NCBI RefSeq assembly: GCF_918797505.1
Contig: NC_092795.1
Location: forward strand, 4,621,434 to 4,685,433
Reading direction: 5' to 3'
Origin: Bemisia tabaci
Taxonomy: Eukaryota; Arthropoda; Insecta; Hemiptera; Aleyrodidae
DNA length: 64,000 nucleotides
Shown here: positions 1-10,429 of the stretch, in pieces
How positions within the stretch are numbered: position 1 is the first letter of the stretch
Layout of the letters: each line of letters opens with the position of its first letter
Made by a program: the position numbers and the translations under genes
The notes under the pieces: generated by a model
Seen by the model: the letters and a program-made list of their open reading frames with translations, nothing else
Database searches by the model: none
What the model was told of the DNA's origin: nothing

Positions 1-1254
1 TATAATAATGAACGATGCAGGCTTTGATGTTTCGCAGGAGACGAAAGAATAAGTTAAAATAAAATAAATCACGGTCAATGATAACCTTTCAGCAAATTGG
101 AAACACAAATTCAACTTTGTGAACTTTTCCACATACTTGAGGGTGACTAAGGACTAAGCTATACAGAGAAAACCGAGTCATTTTTGGACAAAAGTAAGGT
201 ACATGAGATGAGAGTAGAGATGACCGTCTCTGGTCAGAAATTTAAAGTTGAGTATAAACATTTTGAAATGTGCAAATGGGCAATGAACTTTCCCTCTGGC
301 ATACCTAAGTCTCGTAAAGTAATTAAACTTCAAACCTGTCTTCTACAATTTGATCTTAGTTCCTTTCCTAGATTATAAGCGGATAAGCGAAACGATTTTG
401 TAGGTTAGGTCGATAAGAGAAAAAACAATTGAGTTCCGGCACTGAGAGAAGCTATGAGCTGATTTCTAAGTAAATATTCGAAGTTAAATATATGATTAAT
501 GAGTCACTTGAGAAACAATTGTCACTTTGAATTCTACAATTGAGAGAAAACAACAAATGATATGCACTTTCTGAAGTCCAGCCGAGCTGGATCAAGGCAT
601 TCAAGGGGACGGCTTTTACTTGCAAAAGTTAGAAATGGATAAGAATATGCTTTCGTGTGTGTTTTAAGTGTACGATAAGAGGAATTCGTAAACTCACATC
701 TCGCAATCTTCGGATCGTACGCACTACGTAGTTTTGTTCCGAACGGAACGATGCACGTCGCGCTTCGCGCACTGGTTTGCGGAGTCATCAAATTCCTGCG
801 TTCAGAGACAGAGAGCGCTAGCGTCGTTCCCTGTCTGCTAAAATCTTCGGTAGCTTGATACGAATACCCAGTCGGCAAAACGAAAAACTTCGGGACGGAG
901 AACGAAAAATGCTCAGATCAGCAGACAAAGGCCAATTTGGGACCACGGTATGTTATGCCGAACACGCCCGCATACGCCCCCGAATATTCAGTTCCTCACG
1001 CCGAAGTCGGGCCTACCAAACCGGTCGGCGCAGATCCCCGAACTTTTTTTCTCCGTGCATTTTTCCCAGTATAAATTTTCAACAAATTAAATCGTTCATC
1101 AAATTTAATCAACAAATAAAATCGTTAGCTCCTTCTTCTTGGATACATGATGTCAGCTAGCACACTCGCGAGTTCGTAAAATGTCACCAATAATCTGTGT
1201 TAGGTTCGGTTAAGTAACTGAACTAACTCCTTGGCGAAGCGCCAACCTGCTCCT
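1..1254. other. Unassigned AT-rich sequence
   Basis: No recognisable gene, repeat family or RNA was found here. Short open frames exist on both strands, the longest about 100 codons, but none has a recognisable domain or a convincing splice context. The part around 700-1030 is somewhat GC-richer and may be single copy. Confidence 0.5.
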
Positions 1255-1508
1255 TGCTGTCAAACTGAGGAAAAACGTCATATGTACATTCGAGAGTTGC
1301 CAAATTTCTCCATATGAAACATAGATTTTAAGGAAAATTATCTGTATTTTTCTTTGAAATTTTTAGATATTTTAGGCTAAATTATGAACAAAATTGCATG
1401 AAAAATTTGAAGAAAAATATTCTCTAATTTCCATGTATCAATTTTTTTACTGAAGGAATTTGGCAATGCCCGGAGGCTCGTACAGCGTTTTTGGTATTCT
1501 GTACCACT
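1255..1508. repeat. Family F foldback element, diverged copy
   Basis: The left end contains a diverged form of the family F terminus (GAGGAAAAACGTCATATG, then GTTGCCAAATTT). The right end is the inverted form (GGAATTTGGCAATG followed by CGTACAGCGTTTTTG). The same pair of ends bounds copies at 18663, 32598, 46456 and 47749. The interior is AT-rich and non-coding. The ends are worn, so this is an older copy. Confidence 0.65.
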
Positions 1509-3884
1509 AGATAAGGTGGGAATTTAAGCTTAACGACATAGCGATACCCGAAGCGCTAAACGGCACAAATCTCCGTTTTTTACGTTCCTGTTGGAAAACT
1601 AGTCGACCTAATGTCTCACAAATTCCTTAATTTTTCTGTTCTCTGTTAGGAGAATATTCTGCAGAAAATGTGTAAATTTCAAGCCACAACGTCTCGCTGG
1701 AGTGCCGCTTCAGCGAGAAGTTTCAATTCTGAATATTTTCTGGCAGAAAACCATCCCGAGTAACCGGTTTCTTGTTCCTAAAAAAAAACACTTTTTAGTG
1801 CGTTTTCTAAAGTCCATCACCTCTATAGGTAAATCAACAAGGAATTTAACGACAAAAATTAACCTTTGAAACCTTTTTTTTTCTTCCTCTTTTTTTAAAC
1901 TTATCTAATCTTGTACACTATTGCCTTCTGAAATTTTGAATTAAAAATATTTTCCATTAATACTACTTTTGTCGTTTGTTACAGGTGGGTACACGCACCT
2001 CGATCATTTCCGTACATCACGTGAGTTACATGCAGCAAACGAGTTCATACGTATTTCTTTAGATATTATTCACCCATTTATTTTCTCTGTTATGAATATA
2101 TGTATGTTTCATTCATATTGCAAAAATGGCAGGAAAATTGAAAAATTCAGTGGACCTGAAAATGAAGCGAAACCTGTAAACTGGCGCTAATATCAGGTCT
2201 CATAGGTTAATAGGGTCTATCAGGTCTCATAGGTCTATTAGGTTAATATCAGGCTTAAATTTGCAGTCTTTTGGCTGACGCCTAAAGACTGCAAATGACT
2301 CAGCCATTATACTTGCGCTTTATTTAGCCTTGGATGATCAAATTTGCGCAAAAAGGCCAATAAATCGTTGATATCCGACACCACTGCAGAAGCAAAAACC
2401 TTAGGAATTTACCGGAAGGCATTAGGACTTCGTAAAAATAAAAAAACTCTAGCCCCCAAGACTTCCGCTGTATTCAGCGATCTCTTGGAAAAACCACCAA
2501 CCGCGTTCCTCTCTCCTTAAGGGTGTTGTTTTTGTTGTTATTATTATTACTTTTATTTATTTATATTTTGTTCGCTCATCAGAGATAAAAGGCGATACGC
2601 GCCTCAAACTTTTTAATAAAACTCATCATCTCCATCTTCAGAGCAAAGTTCAAGCCATGCTCCCTCGGCTTGAAGAGACACCGTTTACGGAGCTGATAAA
2701 AAAAGTCACATTTTTCAGAAGTTAGTTGACAATCCGGGGAATCTTTTACCTCATTTAGTAAACCCAGCAACGCGTTTTAACGGAGTAGTTTTTAGTGTTG
2801 AAGATTAGAGGAAACTAAGCAATCGGTGTTCGTATTTTTTTCTCTCTCTGGGACAACTTTTTTTTTTGTTGACTTTTACGTAGACTCTTTGCTTAGTTAT
2901 TTAACCGCTATTTTTTCCTGAATTGCATTATTTAGAATTTTTTACAATCACTGCAAATTATCATATTTTAATTTTTCTTTAAAAAAAAAGAAAAAAAACT
3001 TTCGATTGAGAAATAAAGATTATGCCAGTGCAAGAAGTTCTCAGAATTTTGGAAATTATCCAACTCTTCCTGAAGATTTTAACCGTATACTCCCATAATT
3101 TTCTTTTCAAAAAAGTGACGGTCTATTGAAAACAGCAAATAAGTCAATGTGTAGCAATAAGTTATGGAAGAAGCACAAGTCCTCGCATAGATCTATAAAG
3201 CGCCTTCAAATTCACAAATACGTCATGCATATCCGTGCGGTTAATATATTTGTATGCTTCTTTTTGTCCCTAATAGTGTAGGAACAGCACTGTTCAACCA
3301 CGACCATTCTCTTACTTATAGTGTTTGGGTGACCCCTTACTGTTTTTATTCTATTTTATTTTTTATTTTTACTCGACTGAGATCTTTTTTTGTTTCCCCG
3401 TGGTCAGTCATAGATTTAGAGAAAAAGGGGGAGCACTGAATTTATAACACTGAAAGAATTATTACGGGTTATTTATAGGCGGTGCGTAGACAGCATCTCT
3501 CTTTAGGAGGCCCCAATAGAGTAAGCAGTATGATTATACGGAGGATCTAAGGAGATCCCTATCATAGCGGCATAAAATGGTCAATATTTGTAAACCTTGA
3601 ATAAAATTCAGGAGTGAAACTCTTGGAATTGATCCTCACCAGGGATTACAATGGCTCGCTATTGCAAAAAGTACAAAACACCGAGGAAATAATTCTGTCA
3701 TTTTGACAAACTTTATTGTATTTTTTAAAAGAAAACCGAACATGAATCGTATCTTGAAATTTTCACAGAATATTTTTCACATAGAGGAGGAAACTCACTG
3801 GAAATTTCAAAAAATGCCGTCAAGTATATTTTGATGAAGAACATATGATTTAACAGGGTGCTTGCAAGGCCGGAAACTAAGATA
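1509..3884. other. Unassigned AT-rich sequence
   Basis: No gene was identified. Around 2191-2260 the words CAGGTCTCATAGG and GGTTAATA recur as short direct repeats. They are followed by a small hairpin in which TTTGCAGTCTTT pairs with AAAGACTGCAAA at about 2260-2297. A splice-like 36-bp segment at 1985-2020 is discussed under findings. The rest is T- and A-rich and shows no family I could match. Confidence 0.45.
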
Positions 3885-4369
3885 CACCGAGAAAAAAGAT
3901 TGGCAGAATTTACCATTACCATTCCTTCACGCTGTATTTTACACAGCGTGAATTCAAAGTCGATTCTGCCAGAGGAATGGTTACCGGTACCAGTTTATAG
4001 TAACGTTTACCTTTTATCTGCACTCAAAAAAAAAGTTCTGTAAATCCGAACTAGTTAGGATCATATGGAACCAGGTTTTGTTCGGTACTCACGACCGAAT
4101 TATTCGGTCTGTTCAACCAAATCGTTCGGTTTGTGCGACCGAACCGTAATAAGTTCTTACAGTTCGGTTCAGTGGACCGAACAGTCCGACTGAGCAGACC
4201 GAATAATTCGGGCGTGTGTACCGAACAAAACCTGGTTCCATATGATCCTAACTAGTTCGGATTTACCGAACTTTTTTTTTCAGTGTGGCACAATTGACAC
4301 TGAATTGATGCTGTGTGCAGTACAGCCTGAAGGAATGGTAAATTCTGCCAATTTTTTTTTTTCTCGGTG
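3885..4369. repeat. Family D MITE-like foldback, interrupted by an E element
   Basis: The element begins CACCGAGAAAAAAGATTGG and ends with the inverted form (CCAAT, T-run, CTCGGTG). It is flanked by TA on both sides (3883-3884 and 4370-4371), consistent with a 2-bp target duplication. Inside are the family's mini-hairpins (CACGCTGT ... ACAGCGTG). A separate element occupies 4021-4285. Removing that insert and one copy of a TG dinucleotide restores the same order seen in the intact copies at 55918 and 56332. It has no coding capacity and is presumably mobilised by a transposase encoded elsewhere. Confidence 0.85.
4021..4285. repeat. Family E foldback nested inside the family D element
   Basis: Long terminal inverted repeats of about 65 bp run from CACTCAAAAAAAAAGTTC to a mirrored end closing in CAGTG. 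They include the matching pair GTTAGGATCATATGGAACC and GGTTCCATATGATCCTAAC. The centre is a cluster of GTTCGG/CCGAAC words on alternating strands. The host element is duplicated by only TG (4019-4020 and 4286-4287), so insertion made a 2-bp duplication. It is a non-coding MITE and the only E copy in the window. Confidence 0.85.
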
Positions 4370-4371
4370 TA

Positions 4372-4775
4372 CGCAATGATACGCATTTTTGGAGTTGGAC
4401 GAGGGATACGAGAAAATAAGAAGGGAAATGAAAAGTGTAGGGCAACGCTGCGGGAAACTGTAGCGGGTTATCCTGGCGGGCGGGGAATAATGGAGAGGAT
4501 TAAAAGGCACGCGTTATGAGTCTAAGATGAGATGAATAGTGGAATATTCTCGGTGTCTGCGCTATTGACGGCACTCATTCATGCCCGGGTCCCGGTGCGG
4601 GGGCGGCCCGGCCCGGCCTTGGCTTGAGCCCCGACTCCCGACTCCGGCGCTGCCTCGAGTGCTCCCAGCGAGTAACCCGATCCGCTTAATTTGTGCCTAT
4701 CCAGTCGTAAATACTCCGCCACTCATTTGCCTCATTGCCGGCTCGACGAACTCCAAATATCTCATAACGTTTCTA
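4372..4775. other. Unassigned, GC-rich centre
   Basis: No gene is recognised. Between about 4560 and 4680 the sequence becomes strongly GC-rich (GGTGCGGGGGCGGCCCGG and similar) and then returns to AT-rich. It may be single-copy sequence lying between two foldback elements. Confidence 0.4.
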
Positions 4776-5575
4776 CTAAAGTCCCTTTATACTGAGAGTT
4801 AAGACAAAGTGAATCCATCTCTGATTGGTTCCCGTATTTTAGGCCTCCACAATGTCACAAACGGGAATAAAGATTACATTTTCACCAATTGCAAAGATTA
4901 TCATCTGGAATGGACTAGGGAATGGAGATGTTGCATGTGTGAGGGATTTGCGATTTGACTGTTGATTCTTATGTAAAAGTTCAAGAGAAACACGATGGTG
5001 CCGCTGGTTTTCTCTTAAATCATCTCCCAAGCTCAAAAAAAGCTTTGAATGTGAGGCCAAAATGGAGGGGACATCCCACCCTACCCTGAGAGTCCACCTC
5101 TACATCAAAACAAACTCTCCATGCAAAGATAGGGAGCAAATACATTAGCAGGGTTGTCGTGTTTTCAGTTTTGGAGTCCCCAAATAAAATGGCAGCCCTG
5201 TCAGTGTATTTGCTCCCTATCTTTCCATGGAGAGTTTGTTTTGATGTAGAGGTGGACTCTCAGGATAGCGTGGGATATCCCTTCCATTTTGGCCTTAACT
5301 TGAGAGCTTTTTTGAGCTTGGGAGTTGATTTCAGAGAAAACCAGTGGCACCATCATATTTCTCGCGAACTTTTACATAAGAATCAATGGTCAAATCGCAA
5401 ATCCCTCACACATGCAACATCTCCATTACGGGTTCGGCAAGGAACAAGTAGAATGAAAGAAGGAATTTGAGAATAAGCCGATCAAAGATTACGAAAAACT
5501 ATCAATTTGTGTAATCTTTATTCCCGTTTGTGACTCAATGAGGTTTGTGTTGTCTTTACTCTCAGTATAAAGGGA
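4776..5575. repeat. Large foldback (about 800 bp, arms near 380 bp)
   Basis: The two halves are diverged inverted copies of each other. CTTTATACTGAGAGTT near 4786 pairs with ACTCTCAGTATAAAG near 5559. AGGGAGCAAATACATTAGC near 5131 pairs with the sequence ending TATTTGCTCCCT near 5221. CTACATCAAAACAAACTCTCC pairs similarly. The unpaired loop is only about 35 bp (roughly 5158-5192). Transcribed across, it would form one long imperfect hairpin. The arms show many single-base differences and small indels, so the structure is not recent. No other copy was seen in the window. Confidence 0.8.
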
Positions 5576-5594
5576 GGTTTCTACTAGACTACCG

Positions 5595-5790
5595 TACTGC
5601 CGTAATAAGGAAGAACGCCGTTTGAGTCTTCAGACGTTGCCGTATTTTTTTCGATAAAAAGCGGATTCAATAGGAAAATTGTGAATATTTTTCCTCAAAT
5701 TTTTCAGACACTTTTGTTCGCAATTGAATCTAAAGTGTCAGAAAATTTCAAAGAAAAGTGTGAATTACTTTCCTCACAGAGACGTGGTTT
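5595..5790. repeat. Family F element, right end lost
   Basis: It starts with CTGCCGTAATAAGGAAGAAC and the family continuation (GTTTGAGTCTTCAGACGTTGCC). AT-rich interior matching other F copies follows. The mirrored right terminus is missing, and the sequence passes into family J material. Confidence 0.6.
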
Positions 5791-5799
5791 GCTCAGGGA

Positions 5800-6660
5800 A
5801 AGGCAACTTGCAACTTGGAAAGATGCAATGCTTGGAGTATTCACATGATGTTGCAGGCGCTCCGAACGCATACTGGCTTAACTACGTTGGTATAGACAAT
5901 TCAATTGATCAACCAAATTTCAACCCATTGATCAAACCCAACCAAAATTTTCGTAGAGCACAATTCGCGCAACGAAAATTACTGAAATTAACTCCTAACC
6001 AAGATTTCTAATGTTTCTTGACGCATGAATTCAAACCGCCCGTTCACGAAGACGCAATGGTCTACGTGAGTCAAATCGCACACTAAACGTTACCGTGGCA
6101 GTCTCTGCAGTACAAAAATACGGCAACCTCAAACTTGACGCTTCGGCTCAGCTACAGCAAAGTGTTCAGTTCACCCTTTGAATAATGAAAGGTGGGAGAG
6201 GAATAATGCTCGATTGAGAAGCCTGCCAAAACCGTTTCAAGGCGCGATTTGACTTGTGATCGGGCAATTCAAGTTTTCCGTATGTAACCAATGTAAAATA
6301 AAAACGTGAGTATCTCGGTCAGGTGTTGATTTCTGTAATTTTCGGTGCAACAATCCTGGTTTCAGTTAAATTTTTGTTGAGAAACATGCATCAGAACGCA
6401 TAAACTCGTACCCTGTCTAGTGATCAATAGCGCATCTTTGTGTTCGAAGAAGCAATGCTTGAAGTATTCACGTGATGTTGCAGGCGCTCCGAACCCATAC
6501 TGGCTCAACTGCGTTGGTATAGGCTATTCAATTGACCGTTGTACCTCTCTGTCCCGTGTTCTTTAAAGTGTAAACAACGTGCAACAGCCGAGCCAAAGCG
6601 CCGAGATTGAAGTTGTGATATTTTCACATCATAGAAACTGTCAAGGTAACGTTTAGTAGT
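5800..6660. repeat. Family J interspersed repeat, copy 1
   Basis: It contains two direct copies of an 85-bp block with the words GTTGCAGGCGCTCCGAAC (about 5826-5910 and 6462-6546). Between them is sequence shared with copies at 24.4-25.2 and 34.8-35.4 kb, for example GGCAGTCTCTGCAGTAC and CTCGATTGAGAAGCCTGCC. The end (about 6550-6660) is an inverted version of material near 24617-24700, so the family has a partly inverted internal layout. No transposase or reverse transcriptase frame is visible. Confidence 0.6.
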
Positions 6661-7092
6661 AACGATTGTAACGAATGCAATTTTTCATACTGCTGCGGTC
6701 CACGGTTTCCTTTCCAGAAGCTCGCCGGAGCCAATCATCCGAAGAGCTGGCCCGGCTCATGGTGAAACTTATCCTTCGCTCGGGCGACTGAAGCGCCGGC
6801 AGGCAAAAAAGCTCGTGGGGAAGGGGGAGTGGGTGCAACCATCCGACCCGTGTTACGTCGCGTCCTACTCGTTATACTCGTTAATATCGGTCCAACTTTG
6901 GAAGTTGGGGAAGTTGCCGAACATGGAGCGGGCTCCAGCTCGAGCCGTGATGCCCCGTTTTGTTTCCGTGCACGACGGGACGAGCCGTCACAGCTCCGCC
7001 ACGGTAATAGCCCATCAGTTGCATCGATTCGACTCCACCGAAATATCTGCGTGTTGCCACGTTTGTGTCCAGGTGAAACGTCCATATAAGTG
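6661..7092. other. Unassigned GC-rich stretch
   Basis: There are open frames on both strands of up to 144 codons, but none has a recognisable domain, and the reverse-strand frame runs into family K repeat sequence. It may be single-copy or regulatory sequence. Confidence 0.35.
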
Positions 7093-7960
7093 CATCCTTT
7101 GAAAGTTTTGAGGAAATTGCTTCTTCCTATGCAGAAAATACATTGAAATTTGCACAAAAATCCGCACAACCGTTTTCATATAGAAAAGTAAATTGTCCAA
7201 TTAAATTTGACAAGAGCCTATGTGGCTTGGTTCTTTTCTGCTTAACTCGGTCCATATTTACTTGGCTGCATCTCTTGCGTGCAACAGACGCATTGACAAT
7301 CTTATCGTTATTGTTTCCTCAATGGGCCAGTTGCACAGGGAATAGAATCGTGTTTTGATGCTTGATTCTTGTAGATTAGCTTAAAAGCAACTTTCTATGT
7401 CGGATATTAACCGAGATATCGTCCTTTGAGAAGTCGGGGTTTTGACGTCATCCACCGCGGTAGTGCATAACATACTCGTATGTCATGTATGTACCATGGT
7501 GCGTACTGCCACAATGGATGACGTCATAAATCGAGTTTTTAAGGCGCGATATGTCAGTTAATATTCAACGTAGAAAGTTGTTGTTTGGATAGATCTTATT
7601 ATTGCTAGTTGATCTACAAGAAGAAAGCATTGAAACACGATTCTGTTCCTAGCGCAACCGGCCCATTGAGAAAACAATAACGATAAGATTGTCAATGCGT
7701 CTGTTGCACAGTGCAAGAGATACATTCAAGTGAATATGGACCGCTTGCAGCAGAAAGGAACCGAGCCACATCACCCTTTGCCAAGTTTAATTGGACAATT
7801 TGCTTTTTTATATGAAAACGGTTGTGCGGATTTTCGTGCAAATTTCAGTGTATGTTCTGCATTGGGTGAAGCAATTTCCTCAAAACTTTCTAAGGAATCC
7901 GCACAAACATTCTCTAGTAAAAAATTAAATTGCCCAGCTAAAAATCTTATACAAGGAGAG
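7093..7960. repeat. Family K long palindromic element
   Basis: Left and right halves are inverted copies around a centre near 7480-7495. GACAATCTTATCGTTATTGTT near 7294 pairs with AACAATAACGATAAGATTGTC near 7674. GTGTTTTGATGCTTGATTC pairs with the diverged GAAAGCATTGAAACACG. CCGCACAACCGTTTTCATAT pairs with ATATGAAAACGGTTGTGCGG. TGACGTCATCCA occurs on each side of the loop. The right half runs on to about 7960 and the left half stops at about 7093, so the left end is truncated. The outer words match the shorter K copies at 9917 and 28484. Frames through it are non-coding. Confidence 0.8.
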
Positions 7961-8019
7961 TTTATAAAAGTTTGCGAAATTGTTTGTTCATTTAGGTAAG
8001 GTCTCTCTCCGGGCATCCC

Positions 8020-8780
8020 TCCGGCCACCAAGAAAAACTGCCTGCATAAGCGGTAAATCTGGAGAAGCGTGTTATAAACTACTCAGATTGCACGCTGAGG
8101 AGTGGATAAATCGCCACGCTGGCCTCACGCATTCAAGTAATTATCGAAACTTTCAGCGCGGACTGTGCGAAATACTGCGAAAACGCTGCCTCGTAGTTTG
8201 GCGCAATGATGACTTTCGATCAGCATCCAAAAACGAATTTAATGCATTTAAAAAATTGGGAATCGATCATGGTGCACAATCCCATAAGGAGTGTGCGGGG
8301 TCCTTTCCGGAAAAGCGCCAGTTTTCGGGAAAACTCCTCAATTTTCATGAGTGCTGGCTGCCTCCAACGCCCGAGATCGTTCAACAGCGCCATTGTCACG
8401 ATTAGTTTTGAAGAGCATAGAGAATCACATGGCGCGCCCGTCCATAATTCAGTTGATAATCGGATGAACCTCGGCCGCAGCAAAACAACTCGGCGCAAAA
8501 GTGCAGCGGAAACAAAGGCAAAAACCCGGTCGAAAAATGTCGAGGACCGGCTGGAACGCTATTATCGGACGCTGGAAAAACAAGCGATCCCGTCGAATGG
8601 CCGCTTAAAGAGTGATGTCCAACCGCGCGCTATTTACGATATCGACGCTTCCATCTCGATCCCTCCCGCCTTTCCCTCGGGAGGTATCGAAGATCGATCT
8701 ACATATCGATATGTCGATGGGCAGTTGATCATTGTTTATTGACACATCGGAGTCGCGGCGTCAAGCAATAAAAACAATTC
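8020..8780 (+). other. GC-richer island with an unrecognised 178-codon open frame
   Basis: The stretch matches none of the repeat families here. It holds an open frame at 8206-8742 whose second half is rich in charged residues (NVEDRLERYYRTLEKQ) and ends PAFPSGG...YRYVDGQLIIVY. No domain is recognised, overlapping frames exist on both strands, and no promoter or splice context singles it out. It could be a fragment of a gene, a regulatory island or chance. I do not assign a function. Confidence 0.15.
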
Positions 8781-8903
8781 GCGAGTGAAATATGGATTCG
8801 GCCGGGTCGTTGAAGCAACTTTCCGACCGTTTCCCCCGCGCTTATTCTACCTTTTTACATTTGTCTTTTGCCGCCGATTGTGTTTATCGTGCGTTTGTTG
8901 CCT

Positions 8904-8922
8904 CCCCCCCCCCCCCCCCCCC
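8904..8922 (+). repeat. Poly-C run (19)
   Basis: An uninterrupted run of 19 C, the longest of a recurring set of C/G homopolymers in the window. Confidence 0.9.
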
Positions 8923-9205
8923 ACCAAAGCTGTCGGTCGGAAAACAATCAACCTGCATCCTTGTTTCATACCAAGCGCACGAGTCTATGATTATTTCCTG
9001 CGCACAACTTACCGTTCGACATGATTTCGGAAACCCTCCAAGTCGACTTGCCGTACTATCAACTGATATCGAGGACATTTTGCTTGGAACGTTCCGTTAG
9101 TATACTTTAACACTTCTCGGTAAGAAAAAGTGAACAAAATGTTGTGCTCGCATGAGAGGTTGTAGAGTAGCTCAGAATAAGAGCGGGCACGCTTATCGTA
9201 AAAAA

Positions 9206-9331
9206 TAGACGTATTTCTGCCCAGTGGAACTATGTGCATTATGACCTGAGCCCTGTTATGCATATATTCTTATAGGTCTCAGGGCTCATGTCTTAATGTA
9301 CATAGTTCCGTTTGGCAGAAATGCATCCGAA
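9206..9331. repeat. Family A foldback
   Basis: The ends are inverted: GACGTATTTCTGCCCAGTGG on the left, and on the right GTTCCGTTTGGCAGAAATGC then ATCC. The interior contains GAGCCCTGTTATGCATAT and its mirrored counterpart CAGGGCTCATGTC. It is the same element as the copies at 16464, 54721 and 57976, in the orientation of the 57976 copy. Non-coding. Confidence 0.85.
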
Positions 9332-9740
9332 TGGACTATCCACTCGTCCAAATCGTTCAAAATCACGTGTATCTGAATGGACAATGTGTGTGCCGTTGCT
9401 GTCAGTCTACTTCTCCTTGAATTCTAGTCAGTTTTTTTAAAGCTTTATTGATTAAATTAACATTTTGGTGCTCTGGTCTTTGGATTTTCAAAATTTTGAA
9501 CATATTAAATTGGTAAGTTTTCGAGGAAGGTACCTCCAAAATCCCTCCAACGCTTCGATTATTGACGTGTTTTCACGAGCTTCAAATCGCGTGGCCCATC
9601 GGAAACTGGACCATCCGCCTCCAATCCTTTTTTATACGGCGGTCCTAGAAATCATGTTTTGGATAGTCCAATTTTTGATTGGTCGATCGCTTCTCCATGT
9701 AAGACGGAAATGCCAGTGCCTCTACTTTGATTCTAGGTTA
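9332..9740. other. Unassigned sequence
   Basis: No gene, RNA or matched repeat is seen. A 142-codon open frame beginning near 9465 runs into the G element at 9741 and has no recognised domain. Confidence 0.4.
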
Positions 9741-9906
9741 CTGTTGCGTGGCGTGCGCTTTGTGATACATCGATTGATCTGTCATTCAAACCCATGGAAA
9801 AGAATCGATCAACAGGGTGTTCGCAGCGAACACCTTAATAATCGATTCTTCATCACGGATTCAAATGGGGAAATATCGATAATGGATCATTGACGACACG
9901 TCACTG
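9741..9906. mobile_element. Family G hAT-like MITE with perfect 8-bp target duplication
   Basis: It begins CTGTTGCGTGGCGTGC and ends ACACGTCACTG, flanked on both sides by CTAGGTTA (9733-9740 and 9907-9914). An exact 8-bp duplication plus short CAGTGGCG-type ends is the signature of hAT-superfamily non-autonomous elements. The interior carries ATCGAT-rich words and a central hairpin (GTGTTCG ... CGAACAC). At 166 bp it has no coding capacity. Confidence 0.9.
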
Positions 9907-9916
9907 CTAGGTTATT

Positions 9917-10172
9917 TGGACTGCGTTAAAGAGAAAGGAACGAAGCCACATCAGCTATTGGAAAATACAATTGGACAGTTCAATTTTTTACATGAAAACG
10001 GTTGTTCGGATTTTCGTGCAAATTTAAGTGAATTTTCTTCATAGTACGAAGCCAATTCATTAAAAATTTTCAAAGAAATCCACACACCCATTCTCTCGTA
10101 AAAAATTAAACTGCCCCGTTCAATTCGGCAATAGTTGATGTAGCTTGGTTCCTTTCTGTTAAACGCGGTCCC
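9917..10172. repeat. Family K short derivative
   Basis: It starts TGGACTGCGTTAAAGAGAAA and ends with the mirrored TTTCTGTTAAACGCGGTCC, both ends of family K. The interior has TGAAAACGGTTGTTCGGATT and ACCCATTCTCTCGTAAAAAA, as in other K copies. It starts three bases after the target duplication of the preceding G element. Confidence 0.75.
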
Positions 10173-10429
10173 TTTTTTGTAGGTTTTTCCGGTTGCATTC
10201 AACAAACTTTAGGTTACATACATCAGAGTGTTCTCACAGCGCTCTCTGGTGCTCTGCAACGCATAACCGCCACAAAACTCCTAGGTTACAACAAACCTGT
10301 AGGTTAAATTGACTAAATCTTTGGGTCGACATGGTAGCTTGAAGTATGAGCATTCTTCCCAATGAAATGTTTGAAAGTACTCGAACGACGCTTTAGTAAC
10401 ACCTTTTAGTAGCTTAGAGTCGGAGACAA
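10173..10429. other. Unassigned sequence
   Basis: No gene or matched family is seen. A short word, TTAGGTTAC / CTAGGTTAC, recurs near 10210 and 10280 with variants. Confidence 0.35.

Noticed and set aside
6735..7169. 144-codon minus-strand frame
   Set aside because: It crosses from a GC-rich stretch into family K repeat, has no domain, and is overlapped by forward frames.
7443..7526. Two TGACGTCA sites as cAMP-response elements
   Set aside because: They are mirrored because they sit in the two arms of the K palindrome; nothing else supports a promoter.
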